NCBI GenBank assembly: GCA_015179025.1
Contig: WHUX01000266.1
Location: forward strand, 1-64,000
Origin: Terfezia claveryi
Taxonomy: Eukaryota > Ascomycota > Pezizomycetes > Pezizales > Pezizaceae
Reading direction: 5' to 3'
Length of the DNA: 64,000 nt
The notes under the pieces were generated by a model. It saw only the letters and a program-made list of their open reading frames with translations, was not told the DNA's origin and did no database searches. Shown piece by piece: positions 15,001 through 26,461 of the stretch. Both the position numbers and the translations under genes were made by a program. Numbering within the stretch: position 1 is the first letter of the stretch; each line of letters starts with the position of its first letter.

Positions 15001-16319
15001 TCTCGGGACTCCGCAAACATGACATTAGGCACAACTCCTCCTCTTCCTCCCGAGCTTGATTCAGTAGGTTTGTAGTAATGCGGATTAAACCCATCCCTAT
15101 TAAATCCAGGATCATAGTAAACACTTTCTTTCCCCGCCTTGGAAGATTCCGCTACAAACATCCCACCCTTTGACGACGATGCAGAGGGTATTCGGCCATG
15201 AGAGTGCACAGAAGAAGCACCATGGACATCATGATCCCCAACCGCTAGTCCATCATCACTCGAGTACCCGCTATGCACCCAGCTCTCTCTCGCCTTCCTC
15301 CACATAGTCGTTGCCGCCGCGCCCGTCGCGCCAAATATCCCATTCTGTCTCGCTTCCTGCTGCCGTTGGAGGTACTTCATTTCCCGCCTATGCTCACGAG
15401 CCATATTCTTCTTCATTTTGGCGAGCATTCGCTGCTCGTAGATATCCTCCCTCCTAAGTCGTCTCGTGCGTTCACTGCCGCTACCGCTATCTGTTGGGGA
15501 GCTATCTGTGCTAGAAACTGAGCTCTCAGAGGTATCATCCCACCAATGGAAATGTAATGATCCCGATTTCTTCCTTCGCAGTGTCAGAAACCGTACCTTC
15601 CGGTACTTGCCAACGTAGTAAATCTTTCTCCTCGGCGGCCTATAATTATGCGGCCGCGGGCCCTTTGCAGGATCCCAGTTCTTTGGAAAACATTTCTTGC
15701 ATAACCCGCTCGCGACAGAATACTGCTCAAAATGCGCGATTTGCTCGCGCTCATAGCGCTTATATGCCTTGCATAGATTCTTTATTGATTCCCGGAGTGG
15801 TAGCGATGGTTTTTGGACGAGGGGGTTTTCGTCGTAGGAGTGATGTATCCCTAGATGGGAATGATATCCTTGATTCTGGTTGTGATTTTGTGGAGTTGGT
15901 GGATCTTCCGTCAGTACGGGGTGGGAGTAACCGCCGTTCGTGGGCGCAAGCATTGGAGATACAGCGTGATAGTCTGCATTCTGTACGGTTTGGTCGATAT
16001 AGGACGGTTCCGGGTGTGGGTTATATACTACAGGCGTAGATGAGTAAACTTGCGGGGAAGGGGAACAATAGGTACCTGCACCAGTCGTCGACAGCATTCC
16101 CATTCCCGTTGATGCGACTGGCGGCGCCGTATACGGCTTGCTGATATTATGCATATATGAAGGTATAGGGTTGGTTCCGTTTGCGCCGTTGGAGGAGGGG
16201 TATGTTGGCGCAGAGTTATCAAGGTAATAGGTATCTGCTTCACCTCTATTCCACATATCACCATTCTTGGCCCCGCTTGCCATCTTAGATAGCGCACCAG
16301 ATGGCGCACCAGACGACAT
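1..16319 (-). CDS. Giant coiled-coil, involucrin-repeat-like protein, possible Leashin (Woronin body tether); C-terminus beyond left edge
   Basis: I read nine exons: 16319-12305, 12235-10274, 10218-7838, 7780-4328, 4265-2745, 2699-1877, 1760-659, 599-502 and 447 to the edge. All joins keep frame and use GT..AG, giving more than 5,260 codons without reaching a stop. The start at 16319 has an in-frame stop just upstream. Residues 1-200 are Pro/Ser/Tyr-rich; about 190-250 is a basic segment with a CKKC motif, possibly a binding module; Ser/Gly-rich disorder follows to about 1040. From there to about 2400 the protein is a long Glu/Arg/Ala coiled coil of AERIARE-type repeats. The rest is acidic and disordered with KKKK-rich patches. 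Fungal proteins of this size and layout are annotated as involucrin-repeat protein or Leashin, which tethers Woronin bodies near septa. That name is inference from architecture, not from aligned residues. The gene itself is well supported. Confidence 0.85.
11220..11990 (-). repeat. Tandem duplication inside the giant gene's coiled-coil exon
   Basis: Two near-identical coding blocks follow each other, offset by about 342 bases at one end and about 372 at the other. Each encodes a stretch with [18 protein letters not shown] followed by runs of RQEAL pentapeptides. The later-coordinate block carries 30 extra bases, two more RQEAL units. The copies differ at few positions, so the duplication is recent compared with the rest of the coiled coil. 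Confidence 0.85.
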
Positions 16320-19300
16320 AGTAGGCTGATGCAGTCAAATGCAATAGCTCGATAGATTAAAGATTAAGTTTTAGGTATGATGACGATGTTCCCGGCGTTG
16401 TGGCAGGATATTCGGAGGAAGCGCAGTAGTATAGCAATATCGAGTAGCGCGTAAATGCTGTGTTTTCCTGAACCCAACTCCAGCACGGAAGCAATGGAGA
16501 CAGAAAGGGACAAGTCGATGAACGGACGTTTGGAGGAGGAAAATCGTTTTGGTCGTTGATGGTCATAAACAGGCGAGTAAGACAAGTGCAGTGCACGGGT
16601 GATAACAACAGAAAGCTAGAACAAAAAAAGTGAAGTCAAGGTCGTGACAATTCAATCCAAATCTGTTGATACTTAAGGCCTAGTTAGAGTATGCTAGGGA
16701 CTGGTGAGGAGGGGAAGCGCAGCTGTGGGAAAGCGGTGGTGAGTGGTCAGTGGTTTTAGACAGACGGGGTATATCGGTAGCCTGGCGTCTCGACCCGTTG
16801 TGGGTGGTGGGTGATTGAAATTGATTATGCACAACATCCAGGTTGATGTCAGGAATACGAGAAATATCGATGCCCCAGGCAGTTTAGATGTTAGCCTGGC
16901 AAGGCAAGATGGCCAATGGGGGGGTACCCCAATATTTGTCCACATGGATCTACCAGTGTATCCAGTTTGCGTATCAACTTCTGTTGCAGCCATAGATTCA
17001 GGCCTCCACCCTCTGAATTTCCCTAACTTCCGAGGGCATTGTGCAGGTGATCGAGCACCCACATACCGATGTGTGACCCTGGTACCGGTATTCTACCATG
17101 TGGAAACGCTCTCTTCCCACATCCAGCATCGATCAACAGGCGCGGGTGTTTTCTCGGCCTTATTTGAGGTACTATTGCAACTGGTGACTATACCAACATT
17201 GAATTCACATCTTTGTGACAGCCAATTGATGCGGAGAATCGAACTATCACACCTCTTCGCTGATAAAACTGCCCTGAATGTGGGTTGGCACCACGCAATT
17301 GGCCGTGCAAAACAGCACGAAACCGAAACATTACAGATGCGGCTCTTCATTGCAGAAGGAGACTTGAGACCAGGGTCCCAATTGGCCCATCGCGTCTATT
17401 TGCAGGAAAGCGCGATTATTTGCGATATGTGATGTGGGCAAGTGCTCTGGCCAGGGAAGAAAAGCATACCCTGGTACCTTGCCCAACCGCCTTGCTGCAT
17501 CATGAGAAGTTAGTTCAGCTGAAAATCTCCCAAAATATTATGTACTCAGTGTCTTTACAGCGAGGGATAAGATAAGAAGGCTACATACGAGTCGCCTATA
17601 ACCCATTATTTCAATGACCTCTCAGCTATGGTAAGCCGTTAGGTACAATCTCCCGAGCTTCCGAAGCCGAGTTTTGTATCAATATCCGACTTCCCACCTC
17701 GAAACCGAACCTAAACTCCTCTAATCTTACGGGCACAGTGAAATTTCTGTGCCCGCCAGCCCATTCAAATTCTTTAATCGAATGCTCGTGCGCTACAAAT
17801 TCATCAGTTTCTCGGGACTCTCAAACTCGATCTCCATTCGCAATGTCACAGTTAACCTGTTAACCTTAGGTCAACGTCGGCCATGCATACATATATACTG
17901 CAGTTGTGCCCAAGAAACTTTTGTTTTTGCGTTCCTTGTGTTCAACAAGAGAGCTATTCCAGTGAATGCTGTGCTCCCACCGGCGACTTCATTCCTTTGA
18001 CGCTTCAAATATAACCGACCCACCCATGATCGTGTGGCGTAAAATCCAAAATTAGGATATTAATCATCTTCGGGCTCCAACAGTCGTAGTACATATCTCT
18101 CCTCCGTTGATATCAGGCCATTACCAACACCATATCAATGGACCTGCATGATTGATACTCCCAACGCGCAGAGGACTACAGAAAATAGCCCACGTGCGTT
18201 TCTCAGGGTATTTTACTTAAAGAATCTGTCCAAATTAAGGAAAGAAAAGAATTGTGGGTATATATTCAATGTCAGTATAGAGTACAACAATATCACCTGC
18301 CTTTCCACCTGCCATCCAGTGGTCTCGGAGGCAACCCCGCCTCCCCCCGTGCAGCTGACGATTTAATGTAATGTCATGTACCGGTATCACCTTATGCCGA
18401 GTCATGCATGGAGACTTGACTCTCCCTACCGGTATTGGCTGTTAGTATGAATACACATAAATCCCGGTCGGGAGTACACTCCACAAATATCCAGCCCACA
18501 CCAACGCTAAATAACCCCATCAATGTAAAATAAACCCAAATAAAACCCCCATCATCTATACTCACCTCACCCAGGCTGTAGCTACCCCTCACATCCCGCA
18601 CCCACCAGTAAAATAACCCACCTCTCATCATCACACTCCGTGCTTATCAAACCACCCAAAAGTGCTTCCCACTCCACCTACCCGCCCTGCACAGCAACGC
18701 AGGGTCCACGCAAGGAACACCTACCCTATTGGTATGGGCCCATGCCTAGAAAACATTGGATGGCAAAATCCAAATTATTGTCTTATCAGAAAATACTGGA
18801 TGCCGTCCTACTTCGATGTTATGCACAATGATGTCGCTCCCCGGAGGCACGAGACGTCGTGCATACTTGGGCTTGCAACCAATCGCTTCGTTTTTAACGC
18901 TTCTGTTCCCAGTTGGTGAGACATGGCCTCTCTAGGTAAAGCTATAGTACTATAATTTTTTCCTTTTCGAATAATGGGGTAATAATGGGTTGCAAGATGG
19001 GATATCATGTCGGCGGCGAGGAGAGGGGAGGTAAACGTCCAAGCCTGCTAACACCTAAGCGAGTCATGAAGCTAACCCAACTCCGGCAGTCTTACCCTCA
19101 ACTCCATTCCACCTGTTCATGTCCATGGCCATGTGATCACTCTCCCGCCTAAAACGCTGCAGTCTCGCAGCAGACCAAGCAAACCATGAAGAAACAAACG
19201 AGCCTATAAGGATTAAAGGACGGCTCCAACGGCCTGAAGAATCTGATATACCTCAGAGGGCAAAATCCCGCAATCTAGAGATGATTCAAGATGCACGAGC

Positions 19301-22300
19301 TCACGGTTCACGTGTTTTGTTGTATGTTTCAGCGCTTTATCAGATTATAGAGGACGTACATATATATCCTGCATGATGGTTGGCTAGAAATTGGAGCCTA
19401 TTTTGATTTTGTAAAATCATCCCAGCATCCGTCAAGTTGGACGGCCCTATGTCTCCGGTGCTTTTTTTTTGTACTGTGCCCCCGTAGATCATGTGGAAAT
19501 ATACCTAACCTATATTTTACGCCTTCAACCAGAAATTCGGAATCCAGTTCAAATTTCATGTCCATAGCACCTTCCTACAAAGATCCTTGAACCCAAAATA
19601 AATCTTATGAGGGAATTGGAAGAAAAGTAGAATTTATGGTGAAAGTACTTCAGGAGAAAGCTCGGATGTCGTATGTGGACGTTAACCAACGTCTCTATTG
19701 TCTGTACTGTGATTCTAATACAGAAGAACATATTGCTCAAGACAATTTAGGAAATTAAATAATACCCCCATCCGACCTTAAGCACGGCGATATGCAGTGG
19801 TATTACTACTAATACTTATAATTGTCTTTGCTTTGTCCCAATCTATTCCGGCTACTATAATCAATTGCACCAACTATTCTCCTCTAAGCCTGAAATATAG
19901 AATGACGACTTGAAGGCCTCCAAGCTATAAACCCTTCATGGGACCGAATAGGAGTAATGAGTATTTAAAATAAAAATAAAAATAAATAAACCCTTCCGTG
20001 CTTGCTAGGGAGTATCTGCACCGCTATGAGAGGTACCTTCAATTCTCCCCAACAATGGTGATATTGACACATACCAGTACCACCATGACAAAATGCATGC
20101 TCACAGGATGGTAAGTTTCCCTGTCCCAGCACCCGCGCGCAGCCGGTTTCTCATTACCCTCAGCCGATGGACTTGCGAGCTAGTCCGTGGGCAGCTATTA
20201 CTGCTGGATTCGACTCTGCCTCGCGGGAACAACGTACTCTACCTCTTCACCTATAACCTCTCGTCGTCAGCCCTAGCGTACGTAGCTTTTCGCAGGATGA
20301 GGAAGCATTGTGCAAGGGAAGGCCAAAATATATAATCAAAAAAAACAATTAATCTAACCCGTGATATGCTAGTCCAAAAAAAATTCTGTGCTTCATGCGT
20401 CAGGACCTTTTCCCTCTTTTCCAGCCATTGCGGCTACAGATAGAGCTGATAATCGTGTATACCATTATTGTTGCGATGTTCTCCTAAGAAATTCAACTCT
20501 TCTATTGCATACAGATTTATAATCTTTTTCGAGAGACATATACACCGCATGGACCTCCTCCCACCACTGGTAGAATACTTCTGGTAACAATCAGGCTCTC
20601 GGGTATTCACGTGACTAACACACTGCCAGATCCTCCCTGTTTACCCTTGCCAAATCTTCCCTGTTTACTGTCCTACCCTCCATGCCCCAGTACCACCTCT
20701 CGTATACCTAGTGCAATGCTGGGACGAGGGACGAGTGAAATCACTTGTTGCTCTGCGTAATTCTTGTCCCTTGAGGTGAGTTCAGGGTAATTTATCTAAT
20801 TTCAATTCAACTCTACGAGCACTGTGTATTCGAAGGAGCACTTCGATTTATATTGCACACCTTAGGGAGTTTGAGTTGCATTTTAAAGTCAAGATGAGAA
20901 ACAGTGATTAGTTGAGTCTTTTTACATACCCGTTTCCCACCACCTGTAGCCAGGAATATGGAGAGGTCTACTGTGAATTTATTAATTATTCTGCTGTATT
21001 CAGCGTGAGGGAGGCTCGAGGGAGATATACGTTTCTGGGGGAAGGCAAAACTTCTACAGAGAGATGGACGAGCTTGTGTAGTCTCATGCCAAGACTCTAG
21101 TTGATCGCAAAAGCGAAAGGCTTGTGCAGTTAGAAGCTTGTAGAAGTATATATTAGAAGACCTTTTACTTACAGCTAGTACATTTGAGGATTTTATAAAG
21201 AGATTACCATAAAGCTAAGAGAGGAGCCTACAAGAGATGATAAGAGTAAAATAGAATGAGCATGCAAGGTACCATCCCTTCTCCTTCCTCCTTCTCCAGA
21301 ATTATTTTCAACCGGGGGCTGTCGCATCGACCCGGAACAAAACCACCCTGTCATCAGCAGTTGATTGAACGTAGGGAGACTTCATGTATTAAGCACATTT
21401 CTCTAATCTTTTGAACTTTTGGGCGGGGGGAAGTTGTTTTGGGGGTTTCTTCGGCTTCGGTTCCGCTGGGATTTTTCCCCGCAGTGGCAGAAGTTTTTAG
21501 TTCACGATATCAATCAGTAAGCTGTTAAGTGAGCTAACCATCCTTAGTCTGACTCCAAAAGCCCTAACTTTGCCTCCCAGTAAACCTTTTTATGTTAGGC
21601 GGATATGAATGTGGCTGACTAGTTGGTAAATCACGAGCTGCGGCGTCACATAATAAATTGTTTGGGCAGCCTGTGCATCATCCCACAGGAGTTCCAAGTC
21701 GCTTGAAGCGTCGTATTCGGTCTGATAAACAGAGCTGCTACTTGCGGGCGACTCACTGAAAAGTCGTCTAATTGATTGCCTACAGACTGTTGTCCTTGAT
21801 ATAGTCAGACTTTTGATTGTGCATCTGGACTGGATCAGGATAGCTTGAAAACTGTTTTCCACTCCAGTCTATGTGCATAACCTCCTGCTATGTTGTATCA
21901 AAAAAGGTCTTTGACTGAAGTCATGCAGCTAGACAAGGTCGACCTAGCCTCGTAGAACCAGTCTGTTGTCTCTGGGAGTTTGTCGACGTCACGAACCTGC
22001 TAGTTACTTGGCGTTGTCACTTGTATACTAGCGTACTTTACTAGCGTACTTTAGTAAATAAACATTCTCTCAAACTCCCCGATTTCTAACAGGTTGGCCA
22101 CTAGAACGTTGATTCGGCACTGCAACTTTGATCTCTGTATTTAGAATCACACAGCCATACCCCACAAGATCAGCTACAGCTTGATAAGTTGAATAGACTG
22201 TTAACATTAAGGACGTCAGTCGTAATCCCCAGTATACCACTCAACACAACATATTCTAAGTGATTTCATTTGGGAGAATTAACGACTTTGAGATTTTGAT

Positions 22301-22996
22301 ATGCTTCTTGGTGTCATTGCTGTTCGCTGGTTGCACACATTTGAAATCTCACACGGTATCCTGCAAGATTCACCCACCCAAGAATATGTGTGTAGAAAAG
22401 TCTGCTCGAGGCTATGCATTAAGGCATATTCGACTGACATCGTCGAGAAGAAGCTTGCTTTCGCTACTGGGTGTCTCTAGAATGTTTGCAATGAGGCCTA
22501 GGGAGACATGGAGGTTTATACTCAAGTTCGGAGAATCGTCAACTCAGCTGTACATGCATTACTACCGGAGAACGAACCTCGAGACCTCTAGGTTGCACAT
22601 GTGTTCCAGGGAGTGGTGCAGCATAGCAAAAACATAATTACACCTATAAGTACATATAGCACATGAACAGTCTACGAACTGAAGTCCGAGGGTTGATAGA
22701 TATAGCCTGGTGCCTACCAGGCTACAGTAGAGATTTATAATACTTAATTTATTCGGGTATAAAAAATATCAATTAAAGTAAAACCCATCCCGTCCGTCCC
22801 TTGTACATGTTCCAAACCCCGCTCCATTCCCAAAACAATTTCAACCAATGATTCCATCGCCAATAAAAATTCCTGTCGTAGCGTTCTAACTTGTTGCGTT
22901 GATGCATCCCGTCATCGAGATCTTTGCACCCACGATTGTATGCCCCCAGGAACTGAGAAGCACATAAAGTGATATACCCCATCTCCGCAGGGAGCG
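16320..22996. other. Gene-poor region upstream of the giant gene
   Basis: No convincing gene is seen in 6.7 kb. The longest open frame (16815-17432, plus) has no recognisable domain, no low-complexity pattern shared with neighbours and no intron support, so I treat it as chance. Base composition is mixed, with short A/T tracts near 19970. A 13-base motif ACTAGCGTACTTT is directly repeated at about 22028-22055. The promoter of the giant gene must lie at the low end, but I cannot point to specific elements. Confidence 0.6.
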
Positions 22997-23520
22997 AGAT
23001 GTTTTGAGGTGCTTGTAGGGTTGGAACCCAGGGAACGGCTCCCACCCGCGCGAACTTCCACCCCCCCACCACCAGGACCCAGATGTTTTGAGGTGCTTGT
23101 AGGGTTGGAGCGCAGAGAACGGCTCCCACCCGCAGGAACTTCCACCTCCCCACCACCAGGACCCAGATGTTTTGAGGTGCTTGTAGGGATGGAGCCCCAA
23201 CAACGGCTCCCACCCAAGCAAGACTTCCGCCCCCGCCCCCGCCCCCCAGATGTTTTGAGGTGCTTGTGGGGTTGGAGGCCCAGCAACCACTCCCACCCGA
23301 GCGAACTTCCCCCCCCCAACCCCCGAGCCAACCCAGATGTTTTGAGGTGCTTGTAGGGGAGGGGTCGAAAGAACGACTTCCACCCGAGCACCCCCCAGCC
23401 AGACCCCAGATGTTTTGAGGTGCTTGTAGGGTTGAGGTCCCAAAAAGGGGCCCCACCCGAGCAGACGTCTCCCTCCCCCCGGCAGCCGGAACCCAGAATG
23501 TTTTGAGGTGCTTGTAGGGT
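22997..23520. repeat. GC-rich minisatellite, seven units of about 84 bp
   Basis: The core GATGTTTTGAGGTGCTTG recurs seven times, at about 22997, 23081, 23165, 23248, 23335, 23408 and 23495. Spacings are 84, 84, 83, 87, 73 and 87 bases. Between cores lie C-rich stretches with runs of 7-9 C. On the minus strand long frames are open in all three phases (22773-23456, 22886-23443, 22912-23544), repeating STSKHLG, QAPQNIW and YKHLKTSG respectively. Units of 84 are multiples of three but 83, 87 and 73 are not uniformly so, which argues against one long repeat protein. Confidence 0.9.
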
Positions 23521-23604
23521 TGGAGTCGATAGAACGACTCCCAACCCAGAACAGTCGCGAAAGTTATCGTTTATAACCTATCTAAAGAATTGTCTTTATT
23601 TATT

Positions 23605-23626
23605 AAAAAAAAAAAAAAAAAAAAAA
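23605..23626 (+). repeat. Poly-A tract (22 A) following the minisatellite
   Basis: Twenty-two consecutive A follow the minisatellite by about 85 bases. With it they could mark the tail of a retroposed transcript, or be a simple tract. Confidence 0.9.
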
Positions 23627-25736
23627 GTGTATAGTATTGTAGTGTAGTGTATGACACGCTTTGCGAATTTTCGCTGAGGAGTCATAGGAGGGGGGGCGAT
23701 GGTGCGAATCGCCCAAGGTTATGGCGCTTCGGTAACGCCCTGGGTGGCTGATGGGGAGGCGAGTTGCAGGGATGCTCTCGAAAATCTTCTACCTCAACAG
23801 AGGTGAGATTCTAAAGCCACGCTGGCACCTCAATCCTTTCGGTATTTGTTGCCGGGACCGTTCCTGTGTGCGCCTGTGCGCGCCTGTGTGCGATTCACCA
23901 CATGAGCAGACTCTTACAGTCCGCGGATCTGGTGCCAGGAAGACTGTGGTCCCTTTCCCACCAAAGAGGAGAACCGCCGAGGGAGAAAAGTCGTCGGTAT
24001 CGACAGCGTCCAACATTCCCCGCAGTTGCAGGCTGGCTCAACTCAGCCCCACGCAGAAGCAACATCTCAACATCTCAACATCACAATCGCTCAACATTTC
24101 AAGTGGTGAGGGAGGGAAGGAGATTTGGTGATGGGTGCTGAGGTGAGTTGATGAAAGAGAAGCTGCGAAGTGGGGGGAGTCTCATTAAATATTTCAACGT
24201 GTGGAGGCCTGGAAGGCCTGAATTTTCCGCTAGGCTTAATCGAGGTTAAGGGGTTGGAATCGGCTGACGAAGGAATATTAGTCTCGGGATAAGCTCGGCT
24301 ACGAGAAGGCCGGTGCTCTGCTCACCAGTCTAAGGCTCGGTTCGGAATGTTAACTGCTTGGCGGCGGCGAATAGGCACGTGAGGGAAAAGGCCCCCAGTG
24401 TATGTTGAGGGTAATTGAAAGTGCATCGCTCCCGCAGAGGCGAGGTTCCATCGTTCTCTGTGCCGGCACAATGTCCAGCGATCCCAATCACACGTACCTA
24501 GGTTCCTATCTACATCTTGATAATATGATATGTTACCTTCTTTAGAAAGAAACTATACCTTGCATGTCAGACACGCATAAAATACGGAATAATCAGGTGA
24601 ATAATCCCCCACCACAAAGTCATCCCACACCATTTTCGTAGCAATTTGTATGGGTGTGGGAGCTTCCCAGACCCCTTGTTCTTATGCATACAATATGATT
24701 CATAGTCAATCTGTCACCGGTATGAGTCATAGGCAATCCTCATCAGCCCAAGAAATTGGCGAGAGAGGCCTCACGAGTCTCACTTGTGAAAGTCAGTCAG
24801 AATTTCAGCGACTGGAAGCTTAAATTCCCCTTTTGGGACATACTGCTACCTTTTTACTATCAAGCTTCTTTTTTCAGGCTAATCTCAAGAAGGAAAGTGT
24901 AGTCGTTCAGATTATCCCGAAGGCGGAAATCTGTCGAAACCACACTGGAGGGCCTGAAAACGGTAGTACAGTCGAAAATTCCCTGACTCCGGTGTCACAC
25001 AGCAAGGATCGACAACCAACGACCGGGCTGCGGAACTTTGACCTAGTATAATATTAGATTTCCGAGACGATCAAGGACATAACTCTATATCCAATTGTGG
25101 AGGGTTCCAATTAATAATATATGCATATTACCCAGTATATGGAGCCGAAATACTGCACTTACTTGCATCTATTACTCAATATATAATATATAGTCCTAGG
25201 CTCGTTGAGGCCCGTTTTTACGCCAAAACTGTCCTATTTTCACTATTCTGCAGCGCTAGCGCACCATAACTTTCCCCCACGCACTGTATATTGTTGGCAA
25301 TTGCCCCACAGCTTATCGGTTATATAGAACTTAACTCATGAGCTTCATCTTATTTTTTCTAGGAGCACTCGAGCATGGCTTGGAATAAATATTTTACTCT
25401 AAAGCAACTCATTGCCAAATCTCACAAAATTGTATGGGGCTTGGCACTTTTAAACTTCGTACTGGTTAAGCGATTTATATTTCATGCTAGAATTTTATAA
25501 AATGGACTTAAGATATATAATTATGTACTATTATACCTCTAGATATGATCTTCCACTTTTTTTGGTTATTTGAGATAATCTAGGTCATGAAGTATTTTTG
25601 CAATTGGCTCAGTAACGGTAATCCCGAGTTTCGTGCTAACAATACTAATGAGGATTAATACCAGTTACCTCATGAGTGCTTCAATCTATAGTCACGAGTC
25701 CGCATCATTTCCATGCCCCAGCCATGCACAGAGACT
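23627..25736. other. Non-coding region with no gene seen
   Basis: No open frame here has gene-like features. A short tandem CAACATCT repeat sits near 24061-24080. The segment 24350-24480 is GC-richer than its surroundings, and 25060-25560 is AT-rich without recognisable coding. Confidence 0.55.
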
Positions 25737-25832
25737 TTTTTTTTTTTTTTTAAATACTTGTTACTCCTATGTGGCCCCATGAGGAGTCACCCAGAAACCG
25801 GGTGGATTCAAGGTTAAGGCAATTGGTACTAC
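25737..25832 (-). repeat. Dispersed repeat with A-rich end, copy 1 (SINE- or LINE-tail-like)
   Basis: Read on the minus strand, the segment runs from GCCTTAACCTTGAATCCACC through a GGTGACTCCTCATG block to AAGTATTT and a run of about 15 A. A second, diverged copy with the same order of blocks lies at 50395-50482. An A-rich end on both suggests a retroposon 3' end. I see no tRNA-like A and B boxes and no target site duplication. Confidence 0.45.
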
Positions 25833-26035
25833 GAAATCGAGCCTACTGTGTTATATTTAACCTACTCAGATTATTAGATCCTACCCTTATGCCTTGAGGC
25901 ATAGCTGAAGGGGTATATGATGCCTATAAGAAATATGAGGTTATGAACCATAGAACACTGCTCCATATTCGGTTGTCCATCATCCTTAGTCTGGTCGGTA
26001 CCATTTTGGGACCGGTGACTAGGAACTCCAGCTTA

Positions 26036-26164
26036 GTCTGGTTGGCCCAGATTAGTCTCGATCAGACCCTCGTAGAGGCTAGTCTCGGCGACTCGAGGGT
26101 CGGGTGCCGAGACTACGTAGAGGGACTCCAGACAAGAACTCTGGTGCTAACGTGCCAACCAGAC
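26036..26164. mobile_element. MITE, 129 bp, TIR GTCTGGTTGGC, TA target
   Basis: The element starts GTCTGGTTGGC and ends in its exact reverse complement GCCAACCAGAC, flanked on both sides by TA. The centre holds a second inverted repeat (TAGTCTCGGC / GCCGAGACTA). TA target duplication and short TIRs fit a Tc1/mariner-type MITE. No transposase is inside. Outside it, TAGTCTGGTCGGTACCATTT at about 25987 and ACTAAAATGGTA at about 26170 are also inverted to each other, as if this copy had inserted into an older relative. Confidence 0.8.
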
Positions 26165-26461
26165 TAGGTACTAAAATGGTATGCGTTCGTCAGAACAACC
26201 TAGCGGTAGGGTCTTGGCATGAGACTACTAAAATGGCGCATGTATAGGCATATTTTGGGTGATTTCTAAGCAATTGATTCTGGCTGCTAGCTTCAAGTCG
26301 TACTAATGTATATAGGGTAGTCTTGTTTATATAGCAAGAAAATAAGATAGCGTGTTTGTTAATGCATTAAATGCAGGTGCAATAGAAAATAAGCGCGCTC
26401 ACGTTGCGCATGGAGTGTAATCGTTACGTCAGAGAGGTATAATAATATGAAAGAAGCTGCG

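Noticed and set aside
16815..17432. 205-codon plus-strand open frame upstream of the giant gene
   Set aside because: No domain, no consistent composition, and a minus-strand frame of similar quality overlaps it; probably chance.
22773..23544. Long minus-strand frames suggesting a secreted or effector-like repeat protein
   Set aside because: All three phases are open through the same array and unit lengths are not all multiples of three, so openness comes from base composition.
25790..25830. Possible tRNA gene from a GTGGATTCAAGG block
   Set aside because: No matching A box, acceptor stem or cloverleaf could be drawn.
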